From Cellulomonas cellasea (lineage in GTDB: Bacteria > Actinomycetota > Actinomycetes > Actinomycetales > Cellulomonadaceae): a DNA stretch of 64,000 nucleotides. This document shows, piece by piece, positions 37,894 to 46,113 of this stretch. The first letter of the stretch is position 1, and every line of letters begins with the position of its first letter. The notes beneath the pieces were generated by a model. It saw only the letters and a list, made by a program, of their open reading frames with translations. It had not been told where the DNA came from and made no database searches. The stretch covers positions 1 through 64,000 of the forward strand of contig NZ_BJLR01000016.1 in NCBI RefSeq assembly GCF_006538745.1, in the 5' to 3' direction. The translations under genes were made by a program, and so were the position numbers.

Positions 37894-38555
37894 GCGGGCA
37901 GCGCCCGGGCCGTCGCGGCGAGCCGCACGCCGAACGCGACGAGCACGAGGCCGGTCACCCGGTCCGTCACGCGCGCGACGACCTCGCCGGAGAGCCAGCG
38001 GGACGCGAACCCGGTCGCGAGGATGATCGCCGCGAACCACGCCATCCCGAGCACGTTGTGGACGGCCGCGAGCAGCACGCCCATGAGCAGCGGCGAGACC
38101 CCGTCGGGCACGAACTGCGGGATCGTCGCGAGGTAGAAGACGCCGACCTTCGGGTTGAGCAGGTTGGTGCCGAGCCCCATGAGGAACGCCCGCCCCACGG
38201 ACCCCCGCGGCTCGGGCGCCGCCGCGCTGCCACCCGGCTCGCTGTCGAGGGCGCCGGGGCGTCGGCGCAGGCTCGACCACAGCAGCTGCGCCCCGAGCAC
38301 CACCATGTACGCCGCGCCGGCGAGCGTCAGCACGGTGTACGCCGTGCGGGACGCCGCCAGCAGCGCCGACGCCCCGACGGCCGCCGCGACGCCCCACGCG
38401 AAGCAGCCGGCGTTGACCCCGGCGCCCGCGGCGAACGCGTGCGCCCGCCCGCGGCTGATCGCGGAGCGGAGCACGAGCGCGGTGTCGAGCCCGGGGACGA
38501 TCGTCAGGAGGCCCGCCACCAGGGCGAACGAGAGGACGGCCTGCGTCACGGTCAT
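37890..38555 (-). CDS. LysE family amino acid or metabolite exporter
   Basis: Protein of 221 residues with six membrane helices (AVLSFALVAGLLTIVPGLDTALVL, AFAAGAGVNAGCFAWGVAAAVG, TAYTVLTLAGAAYMVVLGAQLLW, AFLMGLGTNLLNPKVGVFYLATIPQFV, LLMGVLLAAVHNVLGMAWFAAIIL, VTGLVLVAFGVRL). PGLDTALVLRSAISRG and NLLNPKVGVFY are the LysE/RhtB signatures. Substrate could be an amino acid or its derivative. ATG at 38555. The downstream SGNH esterase starts inside its stop codon. Confidence 0.85.
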   Translation of the reverse strand: MTVTQAVLSFALVAGLLTIVPGLDTALVLRSAISRGRAHAFAAGAGVNAGCFAWGVAAAVGASALLAASRTAYTVLTLAGAAYMVVLGAQLLWSSLRRRPGALDSEPGGSAAAPEPRGSVGRAFLMGLGTNLLNPKVGVFYLATIPQFVPDGVSPLLMGVLLAAVHNVLGMAWFAAIILATGFASRWLSGEVVARVTDRVTGLVLVAFGVRLAATARALPA

Positions 38556-38638
38556 GCGCGGCAGGGTAGCGAGACGTTCCCCGCACCCACCGGCGGACCG
38601 GCCCGCGTGGACACCGGCGGTTGCGGCACCATCGTCGG

Positions 38639-39235
38639 GTGCCCGTCCTCGTCGCCCCCGAGCTCCCCGCCGGGCGCCTCACGCGCCTGGCGCAGCCGAC
38701 CCTCGCCACCTCCTCGCCCGCCGGGCCGGTGACGGTGCGTCCGTGGGCCGCGGCCGACGCCCCCGCGGTGCTCGACGCCTACGCGGACCCCGCGATCCAG
38801 CAGTGGCACGTGCGCTCGATGACCTCCGACGAGGCGCACGCGTGGGTCGCGCACTGGCCCGGGCGGTGGGCCGACGAGACCGGCGCCGGGTGGGCCGTCG
38901 AGGCAGACGGCGTCGTCGCCGGCCAGGTGAGCGTGCGCCGGCTCGAGCTCGCCGAGGCGTGGGCCGAGATCTCCTACTGGGTGCTCCCGCACGCGCGCGG
39001 GCGCGGCATCGCCCCGGCCGCGCTCGACGCGGTGACCGGCTGGCTCGTGTCGGAGGTCGGCATCCTGCGCGCGTCGCTCACGCACTCGACCCGCAACCCC
39101 GCGTCGTGCCGGGTCGCGACGAAGGCCGGCTACCTGCCCGAGGGGACGCTGCGCCGCCAGGGCCGCCACGCGGACGGCTGGCACGACATGCACGTGCACG
39201 CGCGGCTCGCGGACCTGGGGGCCGACGGCGCGTGA
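38639..39235 (+). CDS. GNAT family N-acetyltransferase
   Basis: Protein of 198 residues. PVTVRPWAAADAPAVLDAYADPAIQQWH, AWAEISYWVLPHARGRGIAPAALDAVTGWL (acetyl-CoA loop HARGRGIA), and THSTRNPASCRVATKAGYLPEGTLRRQGRHADGWHDMHVHARL, the RimJ/RimL-type ending. Target unknown. The GTG at 38639 is preferred to a TTG six codons upstream. Divergent from LysE. Monocistronic. Confidence 0.85.
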   Translation: MPVLVAPELPAGRLTRLAQPTLATSSPAGPVTVRPWAAADAPAVLDAYADPAIQQWHVRSMTSDEAHAWVAHWPGRWADETGAGWAVEADGVVAGQVSVRRLELAEAWAEISYWVLPHARGRGIAPAALDAVTGWLVSEVGILRASLTHSTRNPASCRVATKAGYLPEGTLRRQGRHADGWHDMHVHARLADLGADGA

Positions 39236-39360
39236 CGGGCTGCTCGACGCCGGACGCCCGCGGCGCGCGGGGCCCACGAGGGTGGCGGGCACGATCGGTC
39301 ACGCGGGATCGTTGTCCCCGTGACGGCGGACCGGCCGCCCACCGAGCGAGGAGTGCGGCG

Positions 39361-39735
39361 ATGAAGTGCCCGATCGACGGTGCTGACCTGGTGATGTCCG
39401 AGCGGCAGGGGGTCGAGATCGACTACTGCCCGCAGTGCCGCGGCGTGTGGCTCGACCGCGGGGAGCTCGACAAGATCCTCGACCGTGCGGCGGAGCTCGC
39501 CGGCCCGGCCGCCGCGCCCGCGCCGGTCCAGCCGGCGCAGCAGTACCCGACCGCGCCGTACCCGACCGACCCGTACCCGTCCGGCGGCTACGGGCGCCCC
39601 TCCGGCGAGGGCCACCGCGACGACCGCGACGAGCGGCACCGTGGCGACTACGACCCTCGCCGCGACCCGCGCAACCAGCCGTACCGCAAGAAGAAGAAGG
39701 AGTCCTGGCTCGGGGACATCCTCGACTTCGGCTGA
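39361..39735 (+). CDS. TFIIB-type zinc-ribbon protein
   Basis: Protein of 124 residues. The N-terminal zinc ribbon is MKCPIDGADLVMSERQGVEIDYCPQCRGVWLDRGELDKIL, with CPxxG and CPQC ligands and the WLDRGELDKI helix of the zf-TFIIB family. The middle is a tyrosine/proline-rich disordered part (YPTAPYPTDPYPSGGYG), and the tail is charged (KKKKESWLGDILDFG). Such small proteins are common in actinobacteria; function unknown. ACGATC and GATCGT, an inverted repeat at 39291-39312, precede the gene. Confidence 0.8.
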   Translation: MKCPIDGADLVMSERQGVEIDYCPQCRGVWLDRGELDKILDRAAELAGPAAAPAPVQPAQQYPTAPYPTDPYPSGGYGRPSGEGHRDDRDERHRGDYDPRRDPRNQPYRKKKKESWLGDILDFG

Positions 39736-39768
39736 GCGGCTCGGGCCGACGGGTTCAGGCCGACGGGC

Positions 39769-40734
39769 TCAGGACGACGGCCTCAGCGCCGAGGGTCGCG
39801 CGGCGATGTCCCGCACGATGAGGTCGATCGTCGCCTCGTCGCGCAGGATCCGCTGGTGCCCGAGCCCGTCGGTCGCGACCAACGTCGCGGTCGGCCACGA
39901 CTCCGCGACGCGGTGGCCGACCGCGAACGGGGTCTCCTTGTCGCGCCGGTCGTGCACGACGAGGGTCTGCGGGAGCTGCCCGTCGGCGCCGAGCGGTGCG
40001 AGGTCGAAGTCGCTCAGCGCGTGCCCGACGAAGTCCTCCAGCGCGCCGCGCAGCAGGCCCTGGACGCGGGGGGACAGCCGGAGCATCCGGTCGAAGTCCG
40101 CGAGGATCTCGGCGAAGTCGTGGTTGGGCGCGATCAGCACGAGCCGCTCCGTGCGCAGCGGCCCCGCGCTCAGCACCTTCGACGCGGCGGTCGTCCCCAT
40201 CGAGTGCGCGACGACCGCGGCGGAGTCCCCGAAGTGCGCGCCGACGACCTCGAGCGCCTCCATGACCTCGACGAGCGTCCCGCGCCGGGGGCCCAGCACG
40301 CTCGGGTCGGAGTCGCCGTGGCCCGGTGCGTCGAACGCGACGACGCGGTAGCCGGCGTCGACGAGCGGCGCGACGAACGCCCCGAGCTGCCCGCGCCAGC
40401 CGCCCCACCCGTGCACGAGGTAGACGACGGGACCGGACCCCCACGACTCGGCGACGACCCGGCCCCCGCGCGGCGCGGCCAGCTCGACGACCTCGCCGGC
40501 GTGCGGCCGGAAGTCCTTGCGGCGCCCGGTGCCGCCGGGGAGCGTGCACCAGAGGGTGAACGCCTCGGCGCCGGCGCGGCGCGGTGCGACGACGCCGAGC
40601 ACGTGCAGCCGGCCGCGGACGTAGGCCAGGCGGGCACGGGCGGCGAGCCGGCGACGGGTCGCGCGGGCGGTGCCGGTGCTGGGCGCGGTGGCGGGGGTCG
40701 GGGTCGTCCGGGCGGAGGTGTCGACGGCGCTCAT
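39769..40734 (-). CDS. Alpha/beta hydrolase
   Basis: Protein of 321 residues. Oxyanion region VYLVHGWGGWRGQLGAFVAPLVDAGYRVVAFDAPGHGDSD; nucleophile Ser in VVAHSMGTTAASKV (the usual GxSxG first glycine is Ala); acid Asp in VVHDRRDKETPFAVG; His in DGLGHQRILRD. The first 90 residues include a basic helix (ATRRRLAARARLAYVRGRLHV) and a strand-rich part typical of membrane-associated hydrolases in Streptomyces and Cellulomonas. Substrate unknown. It starts 37 bases after the tetR stop codon, so the two form an operon under the tandem operators at 41425-41460. Confidence 0.85.
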   Translation of the reverse strand: MSAVDTSARTTPTPATAPSTGTARATRRRLAARARLAYVRGRLHVLGVVAPRRAGAEAFTLWCTLPGGTGRRKDFRPHAGEVVELAAPRGGRVVAESWGSGPVVYLVHGWGGWRGQLGAFVAPLVDAGYRVVAFDAPGHGDSDPSVLGPRRGTLVEVMEALEVVGAHFGDSAAVVAHSMGTTAASKVLSAGPLRTERLVLIAPNHDFAEILADFDRMLRLSPRVQGLLRGALEDFVGHALSDFDLAPLGADGQLPQTLVVHDRRDKETPFAVGHRVAESWPTATLVATDGLGHQRILRDEATIDLIVRDIAARPSALRPSS

Positions 40735-40771
40735 GCGGCGGCCTGCTCTCGGGTGGGGGCGGTGCGGGAGG

Positions 40772-41413
40772 TCATGCGGAGGCGGTGACCGCAGGCGTGG
40801 CGGCGGTGAGGTCGGCGCGCGCGGCGTCGAGCAGGCGGTCGATCGCGGTGCGGGCGTGGCGCTCGGCGGCGGGGTCGGAGAGCAGCCGGTAGCCGTGGTA
40901 CATCGCGAGCATCACGCCGTGCAGGTCGGTCGCGAACTGCTCGGTGTCGGTGTCGGGGCGCAGCTGCCCCTCGGTGACACCGCCGGCGACCATGCGCGCG
41001 ATGCTCTGCGCGAGCTGCTGGTGCTGCTCGCGCAGCCGGTCGCGCACGGGGCCGTCCTGCTCGTCGAGCTCGGTGCTGGCCTTGACGAACAGGCACCCGC
41101 CGGGCTGCCGCTCGAGCCCGCACCGGATCCACAGGTCGGCGAGCGCGCGGACCCGCTCCACGCCGCGCGGGGCACGCAGCGCGGGCACGATCACGGTCGT
41201 CGCGAACTCCTCCGCGGCCGCGTCGAGCACCGCGAGCTGGAGCGCCTGCTTGGAGCCGAAGTGCGCGTACATCCCGCTCTTCGACATCCCGACCTCGTCG
41301 GCCAGCCCGCCGATGGTGAGCCCGCCGAGCCCGACGCGGCACGCGAGCTCGACGCCGCGCGTGAGCACGGCGTCCCGGGTCCGGCGTCCCTTGGGCAGGG
41401 CGGTCGTCGTCAT
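40772..41413 (-). CDS. TetR family transcriptional regulator
   Basis: Protein of 213 residues. Helix-turn-helix LTIGGLADEVGMSKSGMYAHFGSKQALQLAVLDAA at about 33-67. The rest resembles the TetR_C_6 group (YHGYRLLSDPAAERHARTAIDRLLD) often linked to hydrolases and lipid genes. ATG at 41413 lies six bases past a -10 (TATTTT), so the mRNA is probably leaderless. Two copies of AGCACG-A/G-TCGT-C/G-CG lie directly upstream, 22 bases apart; they overlap the promoter, pointing to autorepression. It leads an operon with an alpha/beta hydrolase. Confidence 0.9.
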   Translation of the reverse strand: MTTTALPKGRRTRDAVLTRGVELACRVGLGGLTIGGLADEVGMSKSGMYAHFGSKQALQLAVLDAAAEEFATTVIVPALRAPRGVERVRALADLWIRCGLERQPGGCLFVKASTELDEQDGPVRDRLREQHQQLAQSIARMVAGGVTEGQLRPDTDTEQFATDLHGVMLAMYHGYRLLSDPAAERHARTAIDRLLDAARADLTAATPAVTASA

Positions 41414-41419
41414 CTCGCG

Positions 41420-41460
41420 AAAATAGCACGATCGTCCGAAAATAACAGCACGGTCGTGCG
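41420..41460 (-). promoter_or_regulatory. tetR promoter with tandem operators
   Basis: Operators AGCACGATCGTCCG (41425-41438) and AGCACGGTCGTGCG (41447-41460), 22 bases apart, i.e. about two helical turns. On the minus strand TATTTT (41425 to 41420) is the -10, with CTGTTA (41448 to 41443) as -35 at 17 bases; the predicted start is at the ATG of the regulator. Confidence 0.65.
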
Positions 41461-41585
41461 GAAAGCCTCCGACCGCTGGTCTGCGCGTGCGCTCCGGGTG
41501 CCCGCGCGGTGCGGGACTGGTGCGGGGTCCGTGATCTGGACCGCGGCCGGCCCGTGGGGCTGCGCGGGGCCGTTAGCGTCCGCGT

Positions 41586-42245
41586 GTGAGAACAGAACGC
41601 GTGGTGCGGGACGCCGTGACCGGTGTGCTCGCCGGGGTGGTGCCCTGGGCGTGGCTCGTCGCCACCAGCGCACGCTGGTCGTGGGCGCTGGCGGTGCGAG
41701 ACGCGCTTCCCGCGGAGGCGATGTTCCTGACGTGGCTCCGCGGCCCCGCCCCCGTGGTGCGCGGGCTCGTCGCCCTCGTCGCGGTCCCGCTGACGATCGC
41801 CCTCGCCGTCCTCGTCGCCCGCCGGGCCGGGGCCGTCGCCGGCGTGGCGGCCGGTGTCCTCGTCACGCCGGTCGTGCTGCACGTCGCCCTGCTGGCGATC
41901 GCCCCGCCCAGCTACGGGACGCGCACGACGTTCGACGTCATGCGCCCCGGCCTCGAGCAAGCCGTCGCGGCGATGCCCGACGATGCCGAGAAGGCCGGCT
42001 ACGGCGGCACGCCGCTCGCGCCGGAGCACCGCGCGCTCACGACGAGCGGGAAGGCCGAGGCGTGGGACGGCGGCGTCTTCTTCCCCCAGTGGACACGGAT
42101 CATCGACGACGCGGGCGGGTACTTCTACAGCCCCCGCGCCTCACCCGAGGGCCGGGACATGCACGGGATGATCTGCGAGGCACCGCTGCGCCTCGACGAC
42201 GCGTGGTGGGCGTGCGGCATGCCCCCGGAGCCCGCTCCGTCCTGA
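41586..42245 (+). CDS. Membrane protein of unknown function
   Basis: Protein of 219 residues with about three membrane helices (AVTGVLAGVVPWAWLVATSA, VVRGLVALVAVPLTIALAVLVA, GAVAGVAAGVLVTPVVLHVALLAIA), then an outer domain of about 110 residues rich in aromatic residues and Gly/Pro (GGVFFPQWTRIIDDAGGYFYSPRASP, MICEAPLRLDDAWWACGMP). I do not recognise the family. GTG start. It is divergent from the TetR regulator at 41413, so the operators there might control it as well. Confidence 0.7.
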   Translation: MRTERVVRDAVTGVLAGVVPWAWLVATSARWSWALAVRDALPAEAMFLTWLRGPAPVVRGLVALVAVPLTIALAVLVARRAGAVAGVAAGVLVTPVVLHVALLAIAPPSYGTRTTFDVMRPGLEQAVAAMPDDAEKAGYGGTPLAPEHRALTTSGKAEAWDGGVFFPQWTRIIDDAGGYFYSPRASPEGRDMHGMICEAPLRLDDAWWACGMPPEPAPS

Positions 42246-42312
42246 CGAGGCGCGCCTGCGCGGCGGCTGGACGGGGCGGTGCCCGACACGGCAGCGGAGG
42301 CGGAGACTCGCC

Positions 42313-42714
42313 CTAGGCCCGCAGCACGGCGAACAGCGAGTGGATGTTGCCCTCGGGGTCCGCGAAGAACCCGGTGTAGTGACCCCATGCGGTCTCGACG
42401 GGGTGCGCGACGGCCTCGGCCCCGTGCGTCGAGAGCCACGCGAAGCGCTCGTCCACCTCGCCGCGGTCGGCGCACTCGAAGTTCAGCTCGAACGCCTGAC
42501 CGGTCGTCCGGGCTCGGTACGCGGGGTGGTCGTGCGTGTTCGCGAGCATGCCGGCGCGGGAGAAGACGGCGAACCGGACACCCTCGCCGCCGAACGCGAC
42601 GTAGTGCTCCTCCGCGACCTCGATCGTGAGTCCGAGCGCGTCGCGGTAGAACGCGCTCAGCTGCTCGACGTCGTCCGCGAGCACGGTGATGCCCTCGAGT
42701 CTGGGGGTGGCCAT
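42313..42714 (-). CDS. VOC (glyoxalase/dioxygenase superfamily) protein
   Basis: Protein of 133 residues: LEGITVLADDVEQLSAFYRDALGLTIEVAEEHYVAFGGEGVRFAVFSR, FELNFECADRGEVDERFAWLSTHGAEAVAHPVETAWGHYTGFFADPEGNIHSLFAVL. The two beta-alpha-beta3 modules and the closing FADPEGNIHSL are typical of glyoxalase/bleomycin-resistance fold proteins. Metal ligands, if any, would be in HYVAFGG and GNIHSL. Substrate unknown; ATG at 42714. Confidence 0.85.
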   Translation of the reverse strand: MATPRLEGITVLADDVEQLSAFYRDALGLTIEVAEEHYVAFGGEGVRFAVFSRAGMLANTHDHPAYRARTTGQAFELNFECADRGEVDERFAWLSTHGAEAVAHPVETAWGHYTGFFADPEGNIHSLFAVLRA

Positions 42715-42814
42715 GCGCTCAGTCTGGGGGCAGTGGCACCCTCGCCTGTCCCTGCTGCGTCATCCGCGGCGCTCGGCTCGGAGCGCACCTCGGCAGTCGG
42801 GTCCGGGCTGTCGG

Positions 42815-43174
42815 TCAGACCTGCGCGGGGACGGGCTGGGCGTCGTCCGTCCGAGGCCGCGCACCGCCGAGCAGCCCGCGCCGGCGCGCCACGACCTCGA
42901 ACAGCAGCGTCGTCAGCGGCGGGACGCTCGCGGCCAGCGCGAGCAGCGTCACGACCCACGACCACCGCAGCACCCGCGCGGCGACGAGCGTCGTGACGCA
43001 GTAGACGAGGAACGCGCCGCCGTGCAGCCGCCCGAACAGCCACACGCCGGCCTCGGTCGTCTCGGTGACGTACTTGAGGAACATCCCGACGAGGAGTCCG
43101 GTCCAGGTCACCGCCTCGACGACGGCGACGGTGGTGAAGGCGCGGCGGGCGAGGGTCTGGTCACGTGCGGTCAC
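42815..43174 (-). CDS. DUF3817 membrane protein
   Basis: Protein of 119 residues with three membrane helices: FTTVAVVEAVTWTGLLVGMFLKYV, LHGGAFLVYCVTTLVAARVL, WSWVVTLLALAASVPPLTTLLFEVVA. VEAVTWTGLLVGMFLKYV and GRLHGGAFLVY fit DUF3817, an integral membrane family of unknown role in actinobacteria. GTG start at 43174, divergent from helR. Confidence 0.85.
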   Translation of the reverse strand: MTARDQTLARRAFTTVAVVEAVTWTGLLVGMFLKYVTETTEAGVWLFGRLHGGAFLVYCVTTLVAARVLRWSWVVTLLALAASVPPLTTLLFEVVARRRGLLGGARPRTDDAQPVPAQV

Positions 43175-43252
43175 GGGTCCATCCGATCACGCCCGCGGAG
43201 CGCTCGGGACACGTCGTCGCGGGGACGCGTCCATCTCCCGCCACTCCCAACC

Positions 43253-43286
43253 TATAAACCACCCGGGGGCTTGTGGCAAGGCCCCC
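43253..43286 (+). promoter_or_regulatory. helR control region with rifamycin-associated-type inverted repeat
   Basis: The imperfect inverted repeat GGGGCTTGTGGCAAGGCCCC (43266-43285, extended by one G/C pair to 43265-43286) resembles the rifamycin-associated element found upstream of rifamycin-inducible resistance genes, including helR, in actinobacteria. An A/T-rich TATAAA at 43253-43258 lies just before it and is a likely -10. The helR start is 63 bases downstream. Confidence 0.75.
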
Positions 43287-43349
43287 GTCGGGGCGCAGAA
43301 TCGCCGGCCCAGGCAGTCCCGACGCAGATGGGCGGACCCCGTGCACCCC

Positions 43350-45491
43350 GTGACGACCAGCGCCTTCGACCTCCCGGCGCGCCTGACCGCCAAGGCCGAC
43401 CCGGCCCTGACCGCGGCCGACGAGCAGCACCTCGCGGCGGTCGCCGCCGCCCTCGACGAGCAGGTCGCGGACCTGTCGAGGCGCCTCGACGACGCGCGCC
43501 GGGCGCCCGGCGGCAGCGGCACCGCGGCGCTCGAGCGCGACCAGGAGATCCACCGGCTGACCGCGCGCCTGCGGCTGCTGCGGCGGTTCGGGCTCGACCT
43601 GTGCCTCGGGCGGACGGTGCCGGCCGACGGCTCCGAGCCGGTCTACGTCGGGCGCGCCGGGCTCACGGACTCAGGCGGGCGCCGGCTGCTCGTCGACTGG
43701 CGCTCCCCGGCCGCGGAGCCGTTCTTCGGCGCGACGCACGGCAACCCGATGGGCCTCGCGAGCCGGCGCCGGTACCGCTGGACGCGTGGGCGGGTCAGCG
43801 ACTACTGGGACGAGGTCTTCACCGCGGACGGCCTCGAGGGGCACGCCGCTCTCGACGACCAGTCGGCGTTCGTCGCGAGCCTCGGCGCGAGCCGCTCGCC
43901 GCGGATGCGCGACGTCCTCGCCACGATCCAGGCCGACCAGGACGCCATCGTGCGCGCGGGGTCGCGCGGCGCGCTCGTCGTCGACGGCGGTCCGGGCACG
44001 GGCAAGACGGTCGTCGCGCTGCACCGGACCGCGTACCTGCTGTACTCCGACCCGCGCCTCGGGCACCGGCGCGGCGGCGTGCTGTTCGTCGGCCCGCACG
44101 AGCCGTACCTCGCGTACGTCGGCGACGTGCTGCCGAGCCTGGGGGAGGAGGGCGTGCAGACGTGCACGCTGCGTGACCTCGTCCCCGAGGGTGCCACGGC
44201 GCGGCCCGAGCCGGACCCGGACGTCGCACGCCTGAAGTCGTCGGCGCGCCTGGTGGGTGCGGTCGAGCAGGCCGTCGCGTTCTACGAGCGGCCGCCGACG
44301 GCGGGCACGACCGTCGAGACCGACTGGGCCGACGTGTGGCTGGACCCCGACGACTGGGCCGAGGCGTTCGGGGCGGCGGAGCCCGGCACCCCGCACAACG
44401 AGGCCCGCGACGAGGTGTGGGACGCGCTCCTCACGATCCTCGTCGACAAGCACCGCGACGAGGACGACGACGCGGGACTCCTGCGTCGGGCGCTCGCGCG
44501 CGACCCGGACCTCGGGCGCACGTTCGGCCGGGCGTGGCCGCTGCTGGAACCGACCGACGTGGTGGGCGACCTGTGGTCGGTGCCCGCGTACCTGCGGCTG
44601 TGCGCGCCGTGGCTCACCGCCGACGAGGTCGCGGACCTGCAGCGCGCCGACGCCCAGGCGTGGACCGTGGCCGACCTGCCGCTCCTCGACGCCGCGCGCC
44701 GCCGGCTGGGCGACCCGGAGACGTCCCGCCGGCGCGCGCGTCACGAGGCCACCGTCGCCGCCGAGCGCGAGCGCATGGCCGACGTCGTCGCGCACCTCGT
44801 CGAGACCGACGACTCCGAGCTGCACCTCATGTCGATGCTGCGGGGGCAGGACCTCCAGGACGCGCTCGTCGACCCGACGACCCCGCGCTCCGCCGACCCG
44901 GACGCGGTGGCCGGGCCGTTCGCGCACGTCGTCGTCGACGAGGCGCAGGAGCTCACCGACGCCGAGTGGCAGATGCTGCTCGCCCGCTGCCCGTCGCGCA
45001 GCCTCACGATCGTCGGGGACCGGGCGCAGGCCCGGCACGGGTTCGCCGGGTCGTGGCCCGAGCGGCTCGCGCGCGTCGGGCTCACGCACGTCGAGGTGGC
45101 GTCGCTGACGATCGGCTACCGCACGCCGGAGGAGGTCATGGCGGCCGCCGAGCCGGTCATCCGGTCGGTGCTGCCCGACGCGAACGTACCGACCGCGGTG
45201 CGCCGGTCCGGTGTCCCGGTCGTGCACGCGCACGTGTCCGAGCGCGACGCGGTGCTCGACGCGTGGCTCGCCGAGCACGACGAGGGTGTCGCCGTCGTCG
45301 TCGGCGACCCGGGCTTCCGCCCGCGGGACCGGGTCCGCTCGCTGACGCCCGAGCTCACCAAGGGGCTCGAGTTCGACCTGGTCGTGCTCGTCGACCCCGA
45401 GGCGTTCGGCGGCGGGATCGAGGGGGCCGTCGACCGCTACGTCGCGATGACCCGCGCGACCCGGCAGCTCGTCGTCCTCACGCGCTCCTGA
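43350..45491 (+). CDS. helR: HelR-type RNA polymerase recycling motor ATPase
   Basis: Protein of 713 residues of the UvrD/HelD superfamily-1 ATPases. The start TTSAFDLPARLTAKADP agrees with the HelR family. An N-terminal coiled coil (about 25-65: LAAVAAALDEQVADLSRRLDDARRAP) precedes Walker A GPGTGKTVVAL (about 212), Walker B VVVDEAQELTD (about 528), GDRAQ and the C-terminal motif VAMTRATRQLVVL. HelR removes stalled RNA polymerase from DNA and can displace rifamycin from it, giving low-level resistance; this is known for Streptomyces, and the rifamycin-associated-type repeat upstream supports the same induction here. A GTG three codons earlier (43341) has a better ribosome-binding site and is an alternative start. 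Confidence 0.9.
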   Translation: MTTSAFDLPARLTAKADPALTAADEQHLAAVAAALDEQVADLSRRLDDARRAPGGSGTAALERDQEIHRLTARLRLLRRFGLDLCLGRTVPADGSEPVYVGRAGLTDSGGRRLLVDWRSPAAEPFFGATHGNPMGLASRRRYRWTRGRVSDYWDEVFTADGLEGHAALDDQSAFVASLGASRSPRMRDVLATIQADQDAIVRAGSRGALVVDGGPGTGKTVVALHRTAYLLYSDPRLGHRRGGVLFVGPHEPYLAYVGDVLPSLGEEGVQTCTLRDLVPEGATARPEPDPDVARLKSSARLVGAVEQAVAFYERPPTAGTTVETDWADVWLDPDDWAEAFGAAEPGTPHNEARDEVWDALLTILVDKHRDEDDDAGLLRRALARDPDLGRTFGRAWPLLEPTDVVGDLWSVPAYLRLCAPWLTADEVADLQRADAQAWTVADLPLLDAARRRLGDPETSRRRARHEATVAAERERMADVVAHLVETDDSELHLMSMLRGQDLQDALVDPTTPRSADPDAVAGPFAHVVVDEAQELTDAEWQMLLARCPSRSLTIVGDRAQARHGFAGSWPERLARVGLTHVEVASLTIGYRTPEEVMAAAEPVIRSVLPDANVPTAVRRSGVPVVHAHVSERDAVLDAWLAEHDEGVAVVVGDPGFRPRDRVRSLTPELTKGLEFDLVVLVDPEAFGGGIEGAVDRYVAMTRATRQLVVLTRS

Positions 45492-45634
45492 CGCTGGAGA
45501 GGGGCTTGCGGGCCGGGCACGATGCGAGAAACGTGGGTCGTGCTCGCGGCCGAGCCCGCCGCCGCAGCGGTCACCGGCCCGCGTCCGTGCGGTCGGTGGC
45601 CCGAGCGCCGCGCACGAGGGCGAAGGAGCCCACG

Positions 45635-45868
45635 ATGACCAGCACTGGAGAGACCGGCAGCGTCACCGGGACCAAGGACAAGGACTACAACATCCTCTGG
45701 TTCACCCAGGCGTGCCTCGACAACGCGCTGCGGCTGGAGACCTACATCCAGGACGCGGAGCGCGACGGCGACACCGAGCTCGCGGAGTTCTTCCGCCGCG
45801 CGCAGGGCGAGAGCCGCAAGGGCGCCGAGCAGGGCAAGCAGCTCCTGGCGAGCCGCCTGGCCCGCTGA
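45635..45868 (+). CDS. Small helical actinobacterial protein of unknown function
   Basis: Protein of 77 residues: GTKDKDYNILWFTQACLDNALRLETYIQDAERDGDTELAEFFRRAQGESRKGAEQGKQLLASRL. Predicted as two helices of a ferritin-like or histone-like kind; DNALRLETYIQDAERDGDTELAEFF is typical of a conserved family that I know from related genomes but whose function I cannot name. GAAGGAG lies seven bases before the ATG. It sits between helR and narK. Confidence 0.8.
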   Translation: MTSTGETGSVTGTKDKDYNILWFTQACLDNALRLETYIQDAERDGDTELAEFFRRAQGESRKGAEQGKQLLASRLAR

Positions 45869-46014
45869 CCGGGCCGCACCTCACGGGCGCGACGGGTCCC
45901 GCGTCGCACACGCCGGGACCCGTCGCGTCCGCGCGTCCGCTCCGGTCCGCCTCGCCCGTGCCGCCCGGTTCGGCGGACCGAGCCGGGCGCTTGTATTGCC
46001 ACGTCCCCGCCCAG

Positions 46015-46061
46015 GTCAAGGGCCTGACGTCCTGCCGCCCGCGGACGCCCGGTGCTACGTT
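46015..46061 (+). promoter_or_regulatory. narK promoter with possible Crp/Fnr-type activator site
   Basis: TACGTT at 46056-46061 is a plausible -10 with no good -35. The inverted repeat GTCA-N6-TGAC (46015-46028) is centred about 46 bases before the predicted start, near the position used by Crp/Fnr-type activators. The sequence is not a classical Fnr site. Confidence 0.3.
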
Positions 46062-46113
46062 CGCCACGACCTGCCGAGAGTCACGACGACGTGACGAACT
46101 GCGAGGGGGCCCC

